Of a stretch of 64,000 nt of DNA, positions 8,953-17,115 are shown one piece after another. The stretch is from assembly GCA_963975935.1 (NCBI GenBank), contig CAXBIQ010000002.1:1-64000 (forward strand), in the 5' to 3' direction. Both the position numbers and the translations under genes were made by a program. The number at the start of each line of letters is the position of its first letter. Within the stretch, counting starts at the first letter, position 1. Under the pieces are notes generated by a model that made no database searches, was not told where the DNA came from, and saw only the letters and a list, made by a program, of their open reading frames with translations. The stretch comes from Planktosalinus sp963975935. Its GTDB lineage: Bacteria > Bacteroidota > Bacteroidia > Flavobacteriales > Flavobacteriaceae.

Positions 8953-8984
8953 ACAAACGCCCGTTTTAAGGGCGTTTGTCTTTT
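8953..8984 (+). terminator. rocD terminator
   Basis: The perfect stem ACAAACGCCC / GGGCGTTTGT with a 7-base loop is followed by a short T-run, 4 bp after the rocD stop. Confidence 0.85.
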
Positions 8985-8993
8985 ACATGATTT

Positions 8994-9239
8994 TTAATAA
9001 TCATTCATAGCCCCAAACATTGCCACGCCAAAAACAAGTGCAATGAATACATAAATTACCAGAAGAATTGCATACCAAATGAGAAGTGCTTTAGCCCAGT
9101 TTGCTTTGTTAGGGTTTGTTGAACTTCCAAAGCCCCACACAAAGAGCATGATTAACCCCACTAATGGAATGGCGGCAATAAACAAGGTTAAAACCCAATC
9201 ACTGGTTTTTACTACATTTTGGTTGTTTTGATTTTCCAT
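8994..9239 (-). CDS. Small two-TM membrane protein
   Basis: This 81-residue protein has a polar Asn/Gln-rich N-terminus and two strong membrane helices (about 17-36 and 50-75), separated by GSSTNPNKANWAKA. The layout resembles dispanin/interferon-induced-transmembrane-like and DUF4190-type small proteins, but I cannot assign a family with certainty. It shares the locus with a CCC-motif protein and a DUF2752 protein on the same strand, a set seen together in Bacteroidetes. Function unknown. Confidence 0.7.
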   Translation of the reverse strand: MENQNNQNVVKTSDWVLTLFIAAIPLVGLIMLFVWGFGSSTNPNKANWAKALLIWYAILLVIYVFIALVFGVAMFGAMNDY

Positions 9240-9314
9240 GTGTCTAAAAGTTAGTTAATTAGTTATTTAAATATACTAAATAATTGTATAATAGCGACAA
9301 GGATACAGTAAATT

Positions 9315-9348
9315 AAAAAAGCGCTACCCGATGGTAGCGCTTTTTTTT
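9315..9348. terminator. Terminator of the CCC-motif gene (bidirectional hairpin)
   Basis: The stem GCGCTACC / GGTAGCGC with loop CGAT is flanked by A6 on the left and T8 on the right. It lies 26 bp beyond the stop of the minus-strand gene at 9374 and would work in either direction. Confidence 0.8.
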
Positions 9349-9373
9349 ATTATTCACAATGTGTATCGTGCAA

Positions 9374-9700
9374 TTATTCAACACCCCATTCACGCAGCAT
9401 TTCCTGTTGCATTTCCTCGAGACCGGAATAACCGATGGTGACCAGGAAATATACATTAACCAAAAGGTAAATTACGTTCAATATAACACCTATTATAGCC
9501 AGTATTTTACCTGTCTTGACATTGCTATAACCCGTGTACAATTCCGGGTTTTGGACATATAGGGCTGTAGCCTTGTTTGCCATGACAATAGCAATGATAC
9601 CAAAGACTAAACCGATGACCCCATAGCAGCAACACGTGACAATTGAGATAATACCAAAGACCAGTATCAGGGTGGAATTGGGTAATGTTTGTTTTTCCAT
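9374..9700 (-). CDS. CCC-motif small membrane protein
   Basis: This 108-residue protein has a first membrane helix containing three adjacent cysteines (SIVTCCCYGVIGL, about residues 20-32) and an extended second helix; the C-terminus is acidic. Bacteroidetes databases name such proteins 'CCC motif membrane protein' after this feature. The consecutive cysteines could be acylated or bind metal; that is inference only. It lies between a two-TM protein and a DUF2752 protein on the same strand with gaps of about 80-130 bp, so separate transcripts are possible. Confidence 0.75.
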   Translation of the reverse strand: MEKQTLPNSTLILVFGIISIVTCCCYGVIGLVFGIIAIVMANKATALYVQNPELYTGYSNVKTGKILAIIGVILNVIYLLVNVYFLVTIGYSGLEEMQQEMLREWGVE

Positions 9701-9780
9701 AATAGTTAATTTTAAGTTAGTTGGTTATAATTATTGCATCCAAGATACTAAAAAATATATTTCTTTACGAAGCCATTCTT

Positions 9781-10059
9781 TTAAATCAAGCCGATTTTAA
9801 AGAAATAACTCACAACAATGATGAGGACATTAATGATTATAAGTCCCATTTTAATGTGAAAATCAAACCGGAACTTTACAAAGAGGTTGAATAAAACGAA
9901 AAACAAAAGAAAGATTAGCGTGTATATGGCGGGATACATTTTAAATGCAGCGACAAATTCGCCCTGAAACAAAAGGGCCGTGGCACGTTGTATGCCACAG
10001 CCCAAACATTCAAGACCAAAAATACTTTTATTCAAACAAGGGACCATGTATTCTTCCAT
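9781..10059 (-). CDS. DUF2752 domain protein
   Basis: This 92-residue protein has the DUF2752 signature C-x-GCG-x-x-R (CLGCGIQRATALL, residues about 18-30) with the usual preceding PCLNKSIFG. Two hydrophobic helices follow. The family is widespread in Bacteroidetes and actinobacteria and has no established function. The gene sits 23 bp downstream of a T9SS cargo gene on the same strand, but a functional link is not evident. Confidence 0.8.
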   Translation of the reverse strand: MEEYMVPCLNKSIFGLECLGCGIQRATALLFQGEFVAAFKMYPAIYTLIFLLFFVLFNLFVKFRFDFHIKMGLIIINVLIIVVSYFFKIGLI

Positions 10060-10082
10060 CCCTTAAAAATATAAAAAGTTTT

Positions 10083-12032
10083 TTAATTTTTATTGTGTAC
10101 AGTTACTTTATAATCAATAATCAGATCATCTGCTGTTGTAAGCTTTACAAGGTAAACGCCACTGCTTAGATTGGCAGTAGAAAAAGTATAACGTTGTTGC
10201 TCGCCCAGATTGTGCTCATTGATCACCAGTTTGCCTGACATATCAAATACAGAAGCATTCTTGATATCAATCACTTCAGGATTTGAAACTTCCAGTTGTG
10301 AAAGTCGATTGTTCTGGAAAAAGTCAAGGTTCAAATCAGCAATTTTCTGCGGGATTTGGTCATCCTGAATGCCTCTTCTGAAAACGATAAAGAAACGATT
10401 TTCAATGTTTGAAGCAGGACCATTCAAGTTGATTTGTGCATCGTTTTCGGTATCCAGGCGCTGGTATTGGTTGTTGACCAGGTCATAGAGGTACATATTA
10501 TTTGTAAAACCGTGTGCTTCTGCTACTCTAACAGTATAAGAAGCATTTCCATTTTTCTTTTTGATACCCAGCGGGATGGCATCAAACTCGTCAAAAGGAC
10601 GCGTTTGAATGACGTAGGGGTCTGTTTCATCTTCCAGTTTCCAGTAAGCATCACCAGAATTAATTAGCAATGGGTGTTTGCTGTCCCAACCTCTGTCTTT
10701 GCCTTTGGTTTTCTCTTGATTAAAAATCATTACCATTTCTCTTACATAATGCTCATTAACTTCAACTTGAAAGCGCAGTGTTGGAAATACATATTCAGGC
10801 TCAGCAGGTAGTGTTGCAGGTCCTGAATTGGCTTCTAAGCTGGAACCAATAGGATTTCTAAATTCGCTAAAAGTTCCATCACCTTTGGCAACATGACGAC
10901 GCATAGAGTTTTTGAAAGTTGCTACTCCATTGTTGACGCCTCTTACCATAAACCCTTGCCCAATGGGAGCAAAACGGCGTTCGTATGCGCCACCTGTTCC
11001 TACAGTACCCGGTAATGGATTTCCAGAACCATCATACATTATAAATAATGCCGGGGTGTAGGTTCCTGTGGTACCACCACCTAAATCAGCTGGTATTGTG
11101 GAGCCTCCACCGGGTTGCCAAACAGCATAACCTCCCTGTTGCTGGGTTAAGTAATGTGAATTCACAGCTGGATCAGACTCCCAATAGTATGCTGAAAGAA
11201 GTATATCAGGGTTTTCTGAAAGATCTAAAAAAGCTGCCATATCTAGTGCAGAGGGATATGGATTGCCTGTTAGTGTTTCTTGGTTAACTCCATCTGAAAA
11301 TGCAACTGGAACAGTAATTGTTCCATCATTGGGTCTTCCTCTAAAGTCGTATAGTTGGTCGTTTGTGTTACCCACTTGAGCAAAAGTACCGGTACCTTTC
11401 ATAGTAAAACCTTCGCCAGGCTCTAAACCATTACCAATTCCATTTTGATTACCTATGTAAATCCAGTTTGCATAGCCACTTTGAGCTCTCATAGTATAAA
11501 TCCATCTTCTGGAAATATTTAAAGTACCATCCATTCCGGCTATGGTAGCGTCACTTGGCACACCGTTTAATGCCGGTGTAGAAGGACTTTGTGTACTATG
11601 TGTTTTACTTAAAGTTAGGGCTGCTCCACTATCTTCTCTAACATCAAATATCCTTGGGATACCAAAGTTGGTGTTTCCAATAGTTGGATCATTGGGATTT
11701 CCCACTGGCGATGCCCAGTAGTTGTAGTCATAAGCATTTGTAGTGCCACGTTGCCAGACAGATATAGAGCCATCACCTGAGTTTTGTGAGGCAAATTTCT
11801 CTCCCTGAATCAATTGTGAATCGCCGCGCAGGTAGATGCTGGCACGGGTTTCAGGATTGTTGTTGTTTACCTGTAAATCAATACCGTTTTCCACATAGAG
11901 CACAACATCATTCGCATAAATATACGAATCTGTTGCAGCCGTAGCGTTTGGCCTTACGTGCAAGTCTGTGGTTTGAGCAACCAGATCACCACCAAGGAGC
12001 AATAGGGATGCTGAGAGTAGTAGGTGTTTCAT
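10083..12032 (-). CDS. Secreted protein with T9SS type A sorting domain
   Basis: From the chosen ATG at 12032 this is a 649-residue protein with a signal peptide (MKHLLLSASLLLLGGDLVAQ). The long middle region is rich in Gly, Asn and aromatic residues, including many WxSP/NP and GFMVRG-type segments typical of Bacteroidetes surface proteins. The last about 80 residues form a Por secretion tail (VFDMSGKLVINEH ... LSSGVYLVKLTT ... YKVTVHNKN). An in-frame ATG at 12089 is rejected because a perfect -7 box lies across it. No catalytic domain is seen; the protein is expected on the cell surface via T9SS. Confidence 0.85.
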   Translation of the reverse strand: MKHLLLSASLLLLGGDLVAQTTDLHVRPNATAATDSYIYANDVVLYVENGIDLQVNNNNPETRASIYLRGDSQLIQGEKFASQNSGDGSISVWQRGTTNAYDYNYWASPVGNPNDPTIGNTNFGIPRIFDVREDSGAALTLSKTHSTQSPSTPALNGVPSDATIAGMDGTLNISRRWIYTMRAQSGYANWIYIGNQNGIGNGLEPGEGFTMKGTGTFAQVGNTNDQLYDFRGRPNDGTITVPVAFSDGVNQETLTGNPYPSALDMAAFLDLSENPDILLSAYYWESDPAVNSHYLTQQQGGYAVWQPGGGSTIPADLGGGTTGTYTPALFIMYDGSGNPLPGTVGTGGAYERRFAPIGQGFMVRGVNNGVATFKNSMRRHVAKGDGTFSEFRNPIGSSLEANSGPATLPAEPEYVFPTLRFQVEVNEHYVREMVMIFNQEKTKGKDRGWDSKHPLLINSGDAYWKLEDETDPYVIQTRPFDEFDAIPLGIKKKNGNASYTVRVAEAHGFTNNMYLYDLVNNQYQRLDTENDAQINLNGPASNIENRFFIVFRRGIQDDQIPQKIADLNLDFFQNNRLSQLEVSNPEVIDIKNASVFDMSGKLVINEHNLGEQQRYTFSTANLSSGVYLVKLTTADDLIIDYKVTVHNKN

Positions 12033-12086
12033 AATTTTTAAGTTTATTATACAGTAGTTTGGGGTTTCACTGCAGTTTAATTGAAT

Positions 12087-12094
12087 CAAATGTA
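12087..12094 (-). promoter_or_regulatory. -7 box of the T9SS cargo gene
   Basis: On the minus strand TACATTTG fits TAnnTTTG and overlaps an upstream in-frame ATG (12089). This argues for the start at 12032 and a leader of about 50 nt. Confidence 0.6.
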
Positions 12095-12269
12095 CGATAA
12101 TTTTTTAAAAATGGTTTAAAGGGTATGTTTTTTTTCGATTATCTGCTTGATTTTAAGTGCCCTATTTTTAATCTTTTGAACATATTTAAAACGAGTTGAA
12201 TTTTTTTTATGACGCTATTTTAACCATTTAAGTGGTTGATTTATCTTATTTTTATCAAAAATTAAAGCT

Positions 12270-12818
12270 TTGAAGCTACAGATAGGAGATAAAGTGCATG
12301 CTATTGACGAAGTTATGGAAGGTCGTGTTATTGCTATTGCCGGAGACAGGGTAGATGTAAAGACGCGTGATGGTTTTACGCTTCAGTTTTCAGAAAGGGA
12401 ACTTATTAAAATAGAAGGGGATCCTTTTTTTGGTGTTCCGTCTTCCTCTATGGAGGATATTTTAAAGGAAAAAGAACCTCCTAAACGAAAAAAAACAGCT
12501 GTACCCTCAAAAAAAGAGCGGTACGTACCCGCTATGGAAGTTGATTTGCACATCAACCAACTGGTTTCCTCAACACGCGGTATGGATAATTTTGATATGC
12601 TCAACCTGCAGATTGAAACCGCCAGGCGCCAGCTGGAATTTGCCATGCAGAAGCGTTTTCAGCGGGTGGTTTTTATTCACGGGGTGGGTGAAGGTGTCCT
12701 GCGCACAGAACTGGAATATCTTTTTAAACGATATGACAACCTCAAATTTTATGATGCTGACTACCAAAAATATGGCCGCGGGGCTACCGAGGTGTATATT
12801 TTTCAGAATCCCAAATGA
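12270..12818 (+). CDS. Smr-domain protein with N-terminal beta-barrel (DUF2027-like)
   Basis: This 182-residue protein starts with TTG. Residues 1-50 form a small SH3-like beta unit (KLQIGDKVHAIDEVMEGRVIAIAGDRV), a basic linker (PPKRKKTAVPSKKERYVP) follows, and residues about 90-182 form an Smr domain with the motifs EVDLHINQL and VVFIHGVGEGVLR. In MutS2 and related proteins the Smr domain is a nuclease or nucleic-acid binder; the LDLH and HGxG motifs are present here as VDLH and HGVG. A role in recombination suppression or ribosome rescue is possible but unproven. Confidence 0.8.
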   Translation: MKLQIGDKVHAIDEVMEGRVIAIAGDRVDVKTRDGFTLQFSERELIKIEGDPFFGVPSSSMEDILKEKEPPKRKKTAVPSKKERYVPAMEVDLHINQLVSSTRGMDNFDMLNLQIETARRQLEFAMQKRFQRVVFIHGVGEGVLRTELEYLFKRYDNLKFYDADYQKYGRGATEVYIFQNPK

Positions 12819-13352
12819 TCAATCGATGGTGTTTTCCACAGTGCCCATATCCAGGGATTCTTCCGTGAGCTCTTCTCCGGATGATACCAGGCGCAGGTTG
12901 ACAAAATCCAGGCTTGTGCTTAATACATAGGTAGTGTCCTGCTCAGTGCCTTCATCGGGTAAGATGGTTTCTGTGATTTGAGATGTTACTACCAGTGTTC
13001 CCTGGGTACTGAAGTAATCCCTTTCTATAGTTGGTGTTGTAGGCGGAATAAAACTACAAAAGTATATTTCCGGTATCTCCTCATTAAATGTTCTGTAATT
13101 TACCGTGTTATTGCTCTCATCAATAGAATAGGTCCAGTTGCCTTCCTTAAACAAAATGGAGTCTTGTGTTCTTAAACGAAGTGAAAGTGCTTCCAGGTTT
13201 ACATTGTTGATTTTATAAAAAATATATTCTCCCACATCACCGCACTGTTCAAGGGCTATTTCTTCAAAATCAAATGAAGTAACAATGATGTCGCCGTCAT
13301 CACAGGAAAAAAACAAGGAAGCGGCTAAAAGGAGTGTAAAAAAATGTTTCAT
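12819..13352 (-). CDS. Hypothetical lipoprotein
   Basis: From ATG 13352 it encodes 177 residues with a lipoprotein signal (MKHFFTLLLAASLFFSC, lipobox FFSC). The mature chain starts with an acidic stretch (DDGD), which in Bacteroidetes can act as a surface-export signal for lipoproteins. No domain is recognised. An earlier ATG at 13373 falls in a -7 box and is rejected. The gene is convergent with the Smr gene, directly abutting its stop, and divergent from the cysteine desulfurase gene. Confidence 0.75.
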   Translation of the reverse strand: MKHFFTLLLAASLFFSCDDGDIIVTSFDFEEIALEQCGDVGEYIFYKINNVNLEALSLRLRTQDSILFKEGNWTYSIDESNNTVNYRTFNEEIPEIYFCSFIPPTTPTIERDYFSTQGTLVVTSQITETILPDEGTEQDTTYVLSTSLDFVNLRLVSSGEELTEESLDMGTVENTID

Positions 13353-13370
13353 AAAACGGGATGTATTCCA

Positions 13371-13378
13371 CAAAAGTA
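13371..13378 (-). promoter_or_regulatory. -7 box of the lipoprotein gene
   Basis: TACTTTTG on the minus strand, 18 bp before ATG 13352. It overlaps the alternative ATG at 13373. Confidence 0.55.
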
Positions 13379-13430
13379 ATAGTTTTGCGAAACTTATAAC
13401 GGAAGGAAAACCAAATAATTTTAATTATAC

Positions 13431-13438
13431 TATTTTTG
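13431..13438 (+). promoter_or_regulatory. -7 box of the cysteine desulfurase gene
   Basis: TATTTTTG ends 5 bp before ATG 13444, so the transcript would start at or next to the start codon. It supports choosing this ATG rather than the far-upstream in-frame ATG at 13285. Confidence 0.55.
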
Positions 13439-13443
13439 TCAGC

Positions 13444-14589
13444 ATGAATCGAGTTTATTTGGACAGTGCAGCAACCACTCAGTTGCGAAAAGAAGTCATT
13501 GAGCGCATCACCCGGGTGATGCAAAACGAGTATGGAAATCCTTCTTCCACACATTCTTTTGGAAGGTCTTCCAAGGCGATTATCGAAAACGCCCGCAAAA
13601 CCATTGCAAAACAATTGCATGTTTCAGCTTCTGAAATAATTTTTACATCCGGTGGCACCGAAGCAGACAATCTGGTTTTGAACAGCTGCGTGCGGGATCT
13701 CGATGTGAGAAGAATCATTACTTCAAAAATTGAACACCATGCTGTTTTACACACTGTTGATCAACTGCAGGAGTGTTTTGATGTTGAAGTAAATTATGTC
13801 GCTGTAAAGCCTTGCGGATCTGTAGACTATGACGATCTGGAAAGGTTGCTGAAGAGTTCCGGTCAAAAAACACTGGTGAGTTTGATGCATATCAACAATG
13901 AAATAGGTACTATTCTCGATATTGAACGCGTGGCTGAAATGTGTAAAAAACATCAGGCCCTTTTTCATTCCGATACGGTACAATCCATAGGGCATTATGA
14001 CATGGATTTATCAAAAATTGGTGTTGACTTTACCGCTGTGGCAGCACATAAATTTCACGGACCCAAAGGCGTTGGCTTTGCTTATATCAGAAAAAAAACC
14101 GGTTTGCAGTCACTTATTTTTGGGGGCGAGCAGGAGCGTGGTCTGAGGGCGGGAACAGAAGCTGTTCAGAATATTGCTGGCCTGGAAACAGCTTTTCAAC
14201 TGGCTTATGAAAAACTCGAAGAAGAAAAAGCCTATATCGCTGATTTAAAAAGCCATTTTATTGCCCAATTGAAAGCACGTATTCCCGGTGTGAAATTCAA
14301 CGGTTGTTGTGAAGACCTTGAAAAAAGTACATATACACTGGTAAATGTATGTTTGCCGGTCCCGCCGGAAAAAGCACTCATGTTGCTTTTTCAGCTTGAT
14401 TTAAAAGGAATTGCCTGTTCCAAGGGAAGTGCCTGTCAAAGCGGAAGTGATCAAGGGTCACACGTCTTAAGAGCCATTCTCGAAGAAGAAGACCTCAAAA
14501 ACCCCTCAATAAGATTTTCATTTTCGGCTTTTAATACCAAAGAAGAACTGGACTATGTCGTCCAGGTCCTGAAGGATTTTATCGGTTAA
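13444..14589 (+). CDS. Cysteine desulfurase (IscS/NifS-like)
   Basis: This 381-residue PLP enzyme removes sulfur from cysteine for Fe-S cluster and thio-cofactor synthesis. It has VYLDSAATT at the N-terminus, YGNPSSTHSFGR, FTSGGTEADNLVL and the PLP lysine in AAHKFHGPKGVGFAYI. The catalytic Cys lies in GIACSKGSACQSGS (GSACxSG, the class I NifS/IscS loop). It stands alone, without iscU or suf genes nearby, so it could also serve tRNA thiolation. The start at 13444 gives the standard family N-terminus; a -7 box lies just upstream. It is convergent with the TonB receptor gene. Confidence 0.92.
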   Translation: MNRVYLDSAATTQLRKEVIERITRVMQNEYGNPSSTHSFGRSSKAIIENARKTIAKQLHVSASEIIFTSGGTEADNLVLNSCVRDLDVRRIITSKIEHHAVLHTVDQLQECFDVEVNYVAVKPCGSVDYDDLERLLKSSGQKTLVSLMHINNEIGTILDIERVAEMCKKHQALFHSDTVQSIGHYDMDLSKIGVDFTAVAAHKFHGPKGVGFAYIRKKTGLQSLIFGGEQERGLRAGTEAVQNIAGLETAFQLAYEKLEEEKAYIADLKSHFIAQLKARIPGVKFNGCCEDLEKSTYTLVNVCLPVPPEKALMLLFQLDLKGIACSKGSACQSGSDQGSHVLRAILEEEDLKNPSIRFSFSAFNTKEELDYVVQVLKDFIG

Positions 14590-14628
14590 AAATCCCCTTT
14601 TATTCACATCAAAATCCTGTTGCAGCTT

Positions 14629-17091
14629 TTAAAAGCGCATGGACGTGCGAATGTTAAACACTCTTGGCGTTAAAAAGTTGGGAATGGCATATTGTCTTTT
14701 GGTGCTTACATCCCTTACAAAGGTATTTGTGATGGAGTTTTGTACATCAAAAATATTAAAAATCTCAAACCCGAATGAAAATTTCTTAAAAGGTTTTAGC
14801 CAGCCTGATTCTTTTCTTTTGGTTTCATCAATCAACACATAGGAGAAACCAACATCAGCCCTTTTGTAATCCGGCAGACGAATCTGGTAATCATAGGGGT
14901 CTGCATAACTGGGGGAGCCTCCGGGGAGACCGGTATTATAAACCAAATTCAAATAAACTTTTAAATCCGGTATTTTGGGAACGTAATCCTGAAAAAGTAC
15001 CGCAAACTTAAGCCGCTGGTCTGTGGGCCTGAAGATATACCCCCTGTTGTCAATATTTTCTTCGGTTTTTAAATAGCCGAAACTGAGCCAGCTTTCGGTA
15101 CCGGGAACAAACTCTCCTGTGAGTCTCATATCAAGACCATAAGCATAAGCTTCGGCATTGTTTGAAGCCCGGTATCGTATTCTTACGTTTTCAAGAGTGT
15201 AGGGGTTTACATCCGTGAGTTTTTTATAATAAGCTTCGGTGTTCAAGACAAAAGGCCTGTCCCACATTTTGAAACTGTAGTCATTACCCAGCACAATGTG
15301 AAAGGATTGCTGGGCTTTTACATTGGGTCTAACTGTGCCGGTAGAATCCCTGAGTTCCCTGTAAAAGGGCGGTTGGTGATACATTCCCCCGGAGAGGGTG
15401 AAAATCATATCGCTGTTCCATTTAGGTTTTAATGCTACCTGAGCCCTTGGGCTGAATACGGTTTGCGTTACACTTTCTACACCATCACCACTCACGGTCC
15501 AGTTGTGTGCCCTTATTCCGGCGTTCAGCCAAATTTCATTGTCACCCCAGTTTGTTCTCCGGCTCCATTGTAAAAAACCGGATAAGCGGTCAATTTGGAC
15601 ATTGTTAAAAGCGCGGATGTTATTAAAAGGCACCAGTGGTGCATCATAGGGATTGTAAGGCTGTTCATTAATAAATTCGATTCCGGGAGGACGGATGGAG
15701 AATCCTGCAGAATCAATTATTTCATATTCCTGAACGCGATCCCTGATATCTTCGTGTGTGAATTTTAAACCGTACTGAAATTGATTGTCACCCACGTTAT
15801 AATCGCCTTTGTGTTCCAGGTTAATAATCAGAGCATCGAGGTCATTCCGGGCGTGGGTGAGTTGTGAACCAATGGCCCTGCTAAACTCAACTTCGCCCAG
15901 ATCACTGGAGCCAATATCTGTATTGACTTCACCAATGCGGTATTGTGCCAGGATATCAAAATATTCCTGCTCCCGGGTATGGTACATAGAGCCAATTAAT
16001 TTAAGCGTAAGGTCATCATTCACCACATAGGTTCCTTTCAAGGCTCCAAAATAGGTATCATAGCGGTCTTCTTCCTGTCCTTCATAAAATACCAGAAGTG
16101 CCACCGGGTCTGCCAGAGTTCCAAAGTTGGTTTGCCTTGTTAACGGTTGGTAGCTGTATTTGTTGATGGCAATATTACCCAGAAAACCAAGTTCAAATTT
16201 ATTGGTAAACTTATAAGTGAGATACGTCTGTGCGTCGGCAAAAACCGGCTGAAAGTTTGTTTCGGTTTCCTGTGCATCTACCAGCAGGCTGTTATCCCTG
16301 TATCGGATACCGCCGATAGCGCTAAGCCTGCCGTTTTTGGAAATACCTCCGGCTGAAACACTTCCACCCAGTAAACTTAAGTCGGCCGTGGCACCAAAGG
16401 AAACCGGACGCCGGTATGTTATATCCAAAACAGAAGAGAGTTTATCACCATATTTTGCCTGAAAACCACCCGCAGAAAAGTCAACATTTGATGTTAAATC
16501 ACTGTTTACAAAACTAAGCCCTTCCTGTTGCCCGCTTCGGATGAGGAAAGGACGATAAACCTCAATTTCATTTACATAGACCAGGTTTTCGTCATAATTT
16601 CCACCTCGCACGGAATATTGGGTACTCAACTCATTGTTGCTGCTTACACCGGGGAGTGATTTTAATAAATTTTCCACCCCTGCATTTGCACCGGGAATTT
16701 TCCTGATGGTCTCAGGTGTCAGACTGACAATTCCCTGCACTTGCTTGTTTTCACGTGCAGAAACAACTACTTCACCCATTTGCTCAATGTCCAGTGACAT
16801 GACCGGGTTGAATTCAAAATCTTCATTACGATCCAAAGTGAGGTTTAATGAGATGTTTTTAAAACTGATATGTGAGAAAGAAACTGTCACTTCCTCTTCA
16901 GCAGGGATTTCAAGCAGGTAAAAACCGCTAAAGTCAGTGAGCACCCCTTTGTCCAGATATGTGACATTCACACCGGGAACGGGCTGGTTTTGATCATCAA
17001 GTATGACTCCTTTTATGGTTGCTGTTTGAGAAAAAACAATATTGCTTATCAGGAAAGCAAAGAAAATCTGTAGTAAATGGACTGTCTTCAA
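14629..17091 (-). CDS. TonB-dependent receptor with CarboxypepD_reg-like domain
   Basis: This 820-residue outer-membrane receptor has a signal peptide (LLQIFFAFLISNIVFSQ), a CarboxypepD_reg-like beta-sandwich (about residues 23-105: IKGVILDDQNQPVPGVNV), a plug (IPGANAGVENLLKSLPGVSSNNELSTQYSV ... RGGNYDENLVYVNEIEVYRP) and a barrel ending in TPRVFNIRTSMRF, with the usual terminal aromatic. No SusD partner is next to it, so glycan import is less likely; the substrate is unknown. It is transcribed behind the M23 peptidase gene with a 24-bp gap and may share its transcript. Confidence 0.88.
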   Translation of the reverse strand: MKTVHLLQIFFAFLISNIVFSQTATIKGVILDDQNQPVPGVNVTYLDKGVLTDFSGFYLLEIPAEEEVTVSFSHISFKNISLNLTLDRNEDFEFNPVMSLDIEQMGEVVVSARENKQVQGIVSLTPETIRKIPGANAGVENLLKSLPGVSSNNELSTQYSVRGGNYDENLVYVNEIEVYRPFLIRSGQQEGLSFVNSDLTSNVDFSAGGFQAKYGDKLSSVLDITYRRPVSFGATADLSLLGGSVSAGGISKNGRLSAIGGIRYRDNSLLVDAQETETNFQPVFADAQTYLTYKFTNKFELGFLGNIAINKYSYQPLTRQTNFGTLADPVALLVFYEGQEEDRYDTYFGALKGTYVVNDDLTLKLIGSMYHTREQEYFDILAQYRIGEVNTDIGSSDLGEVEFSRAIGSQLTHARNDLDALIINLEHKGDYNVGDNQFQYGLKFTHEDIRDRVQEYEIIDSAGFSIRPPGIEFINEQPYNPYDAPLVPFNNIRAFNNVQIDRLSGFLQWSRRTNWGDNEIWLNAGIRAHNWTVSGDGVESVTQTVFSPRAQVALKPKWNSDMIFTLSGGMYHQPPFYRELRDSTGTVRPNVKAQQSFHIVLGNDYSFKMWDRPFVLNTEAYYKKLTDVNPYTLENVRIRYRASNNAEAYAYGLDMRLTGEFVPGTESWLSFGYLKTEENIDNRGYIFRPTDQRLKFAVLFQDYVPKIPDLKVYLNLVYNTGLPGGSPSYADPYDYQIRLPDYKRADVGFSYVLIDETKRKESGWLKPFKKFSFGFEIFNIFDVQNSITNTFVRDVSTKRQYAIPNFLTPRVFNIRTSMRF

Positions 17092-17115
17092 AAGCTTAAA
17101 TAATTATGGTCTGTT

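Noticed and set aside
13285..13443. Upstream extension of the cysteine desulfurase frame
   Set aside because: The extra 53 residues lie before the family N-terminus, overlap the divergent lipoprotein gene, and precede a -7 box next to the true ATG.
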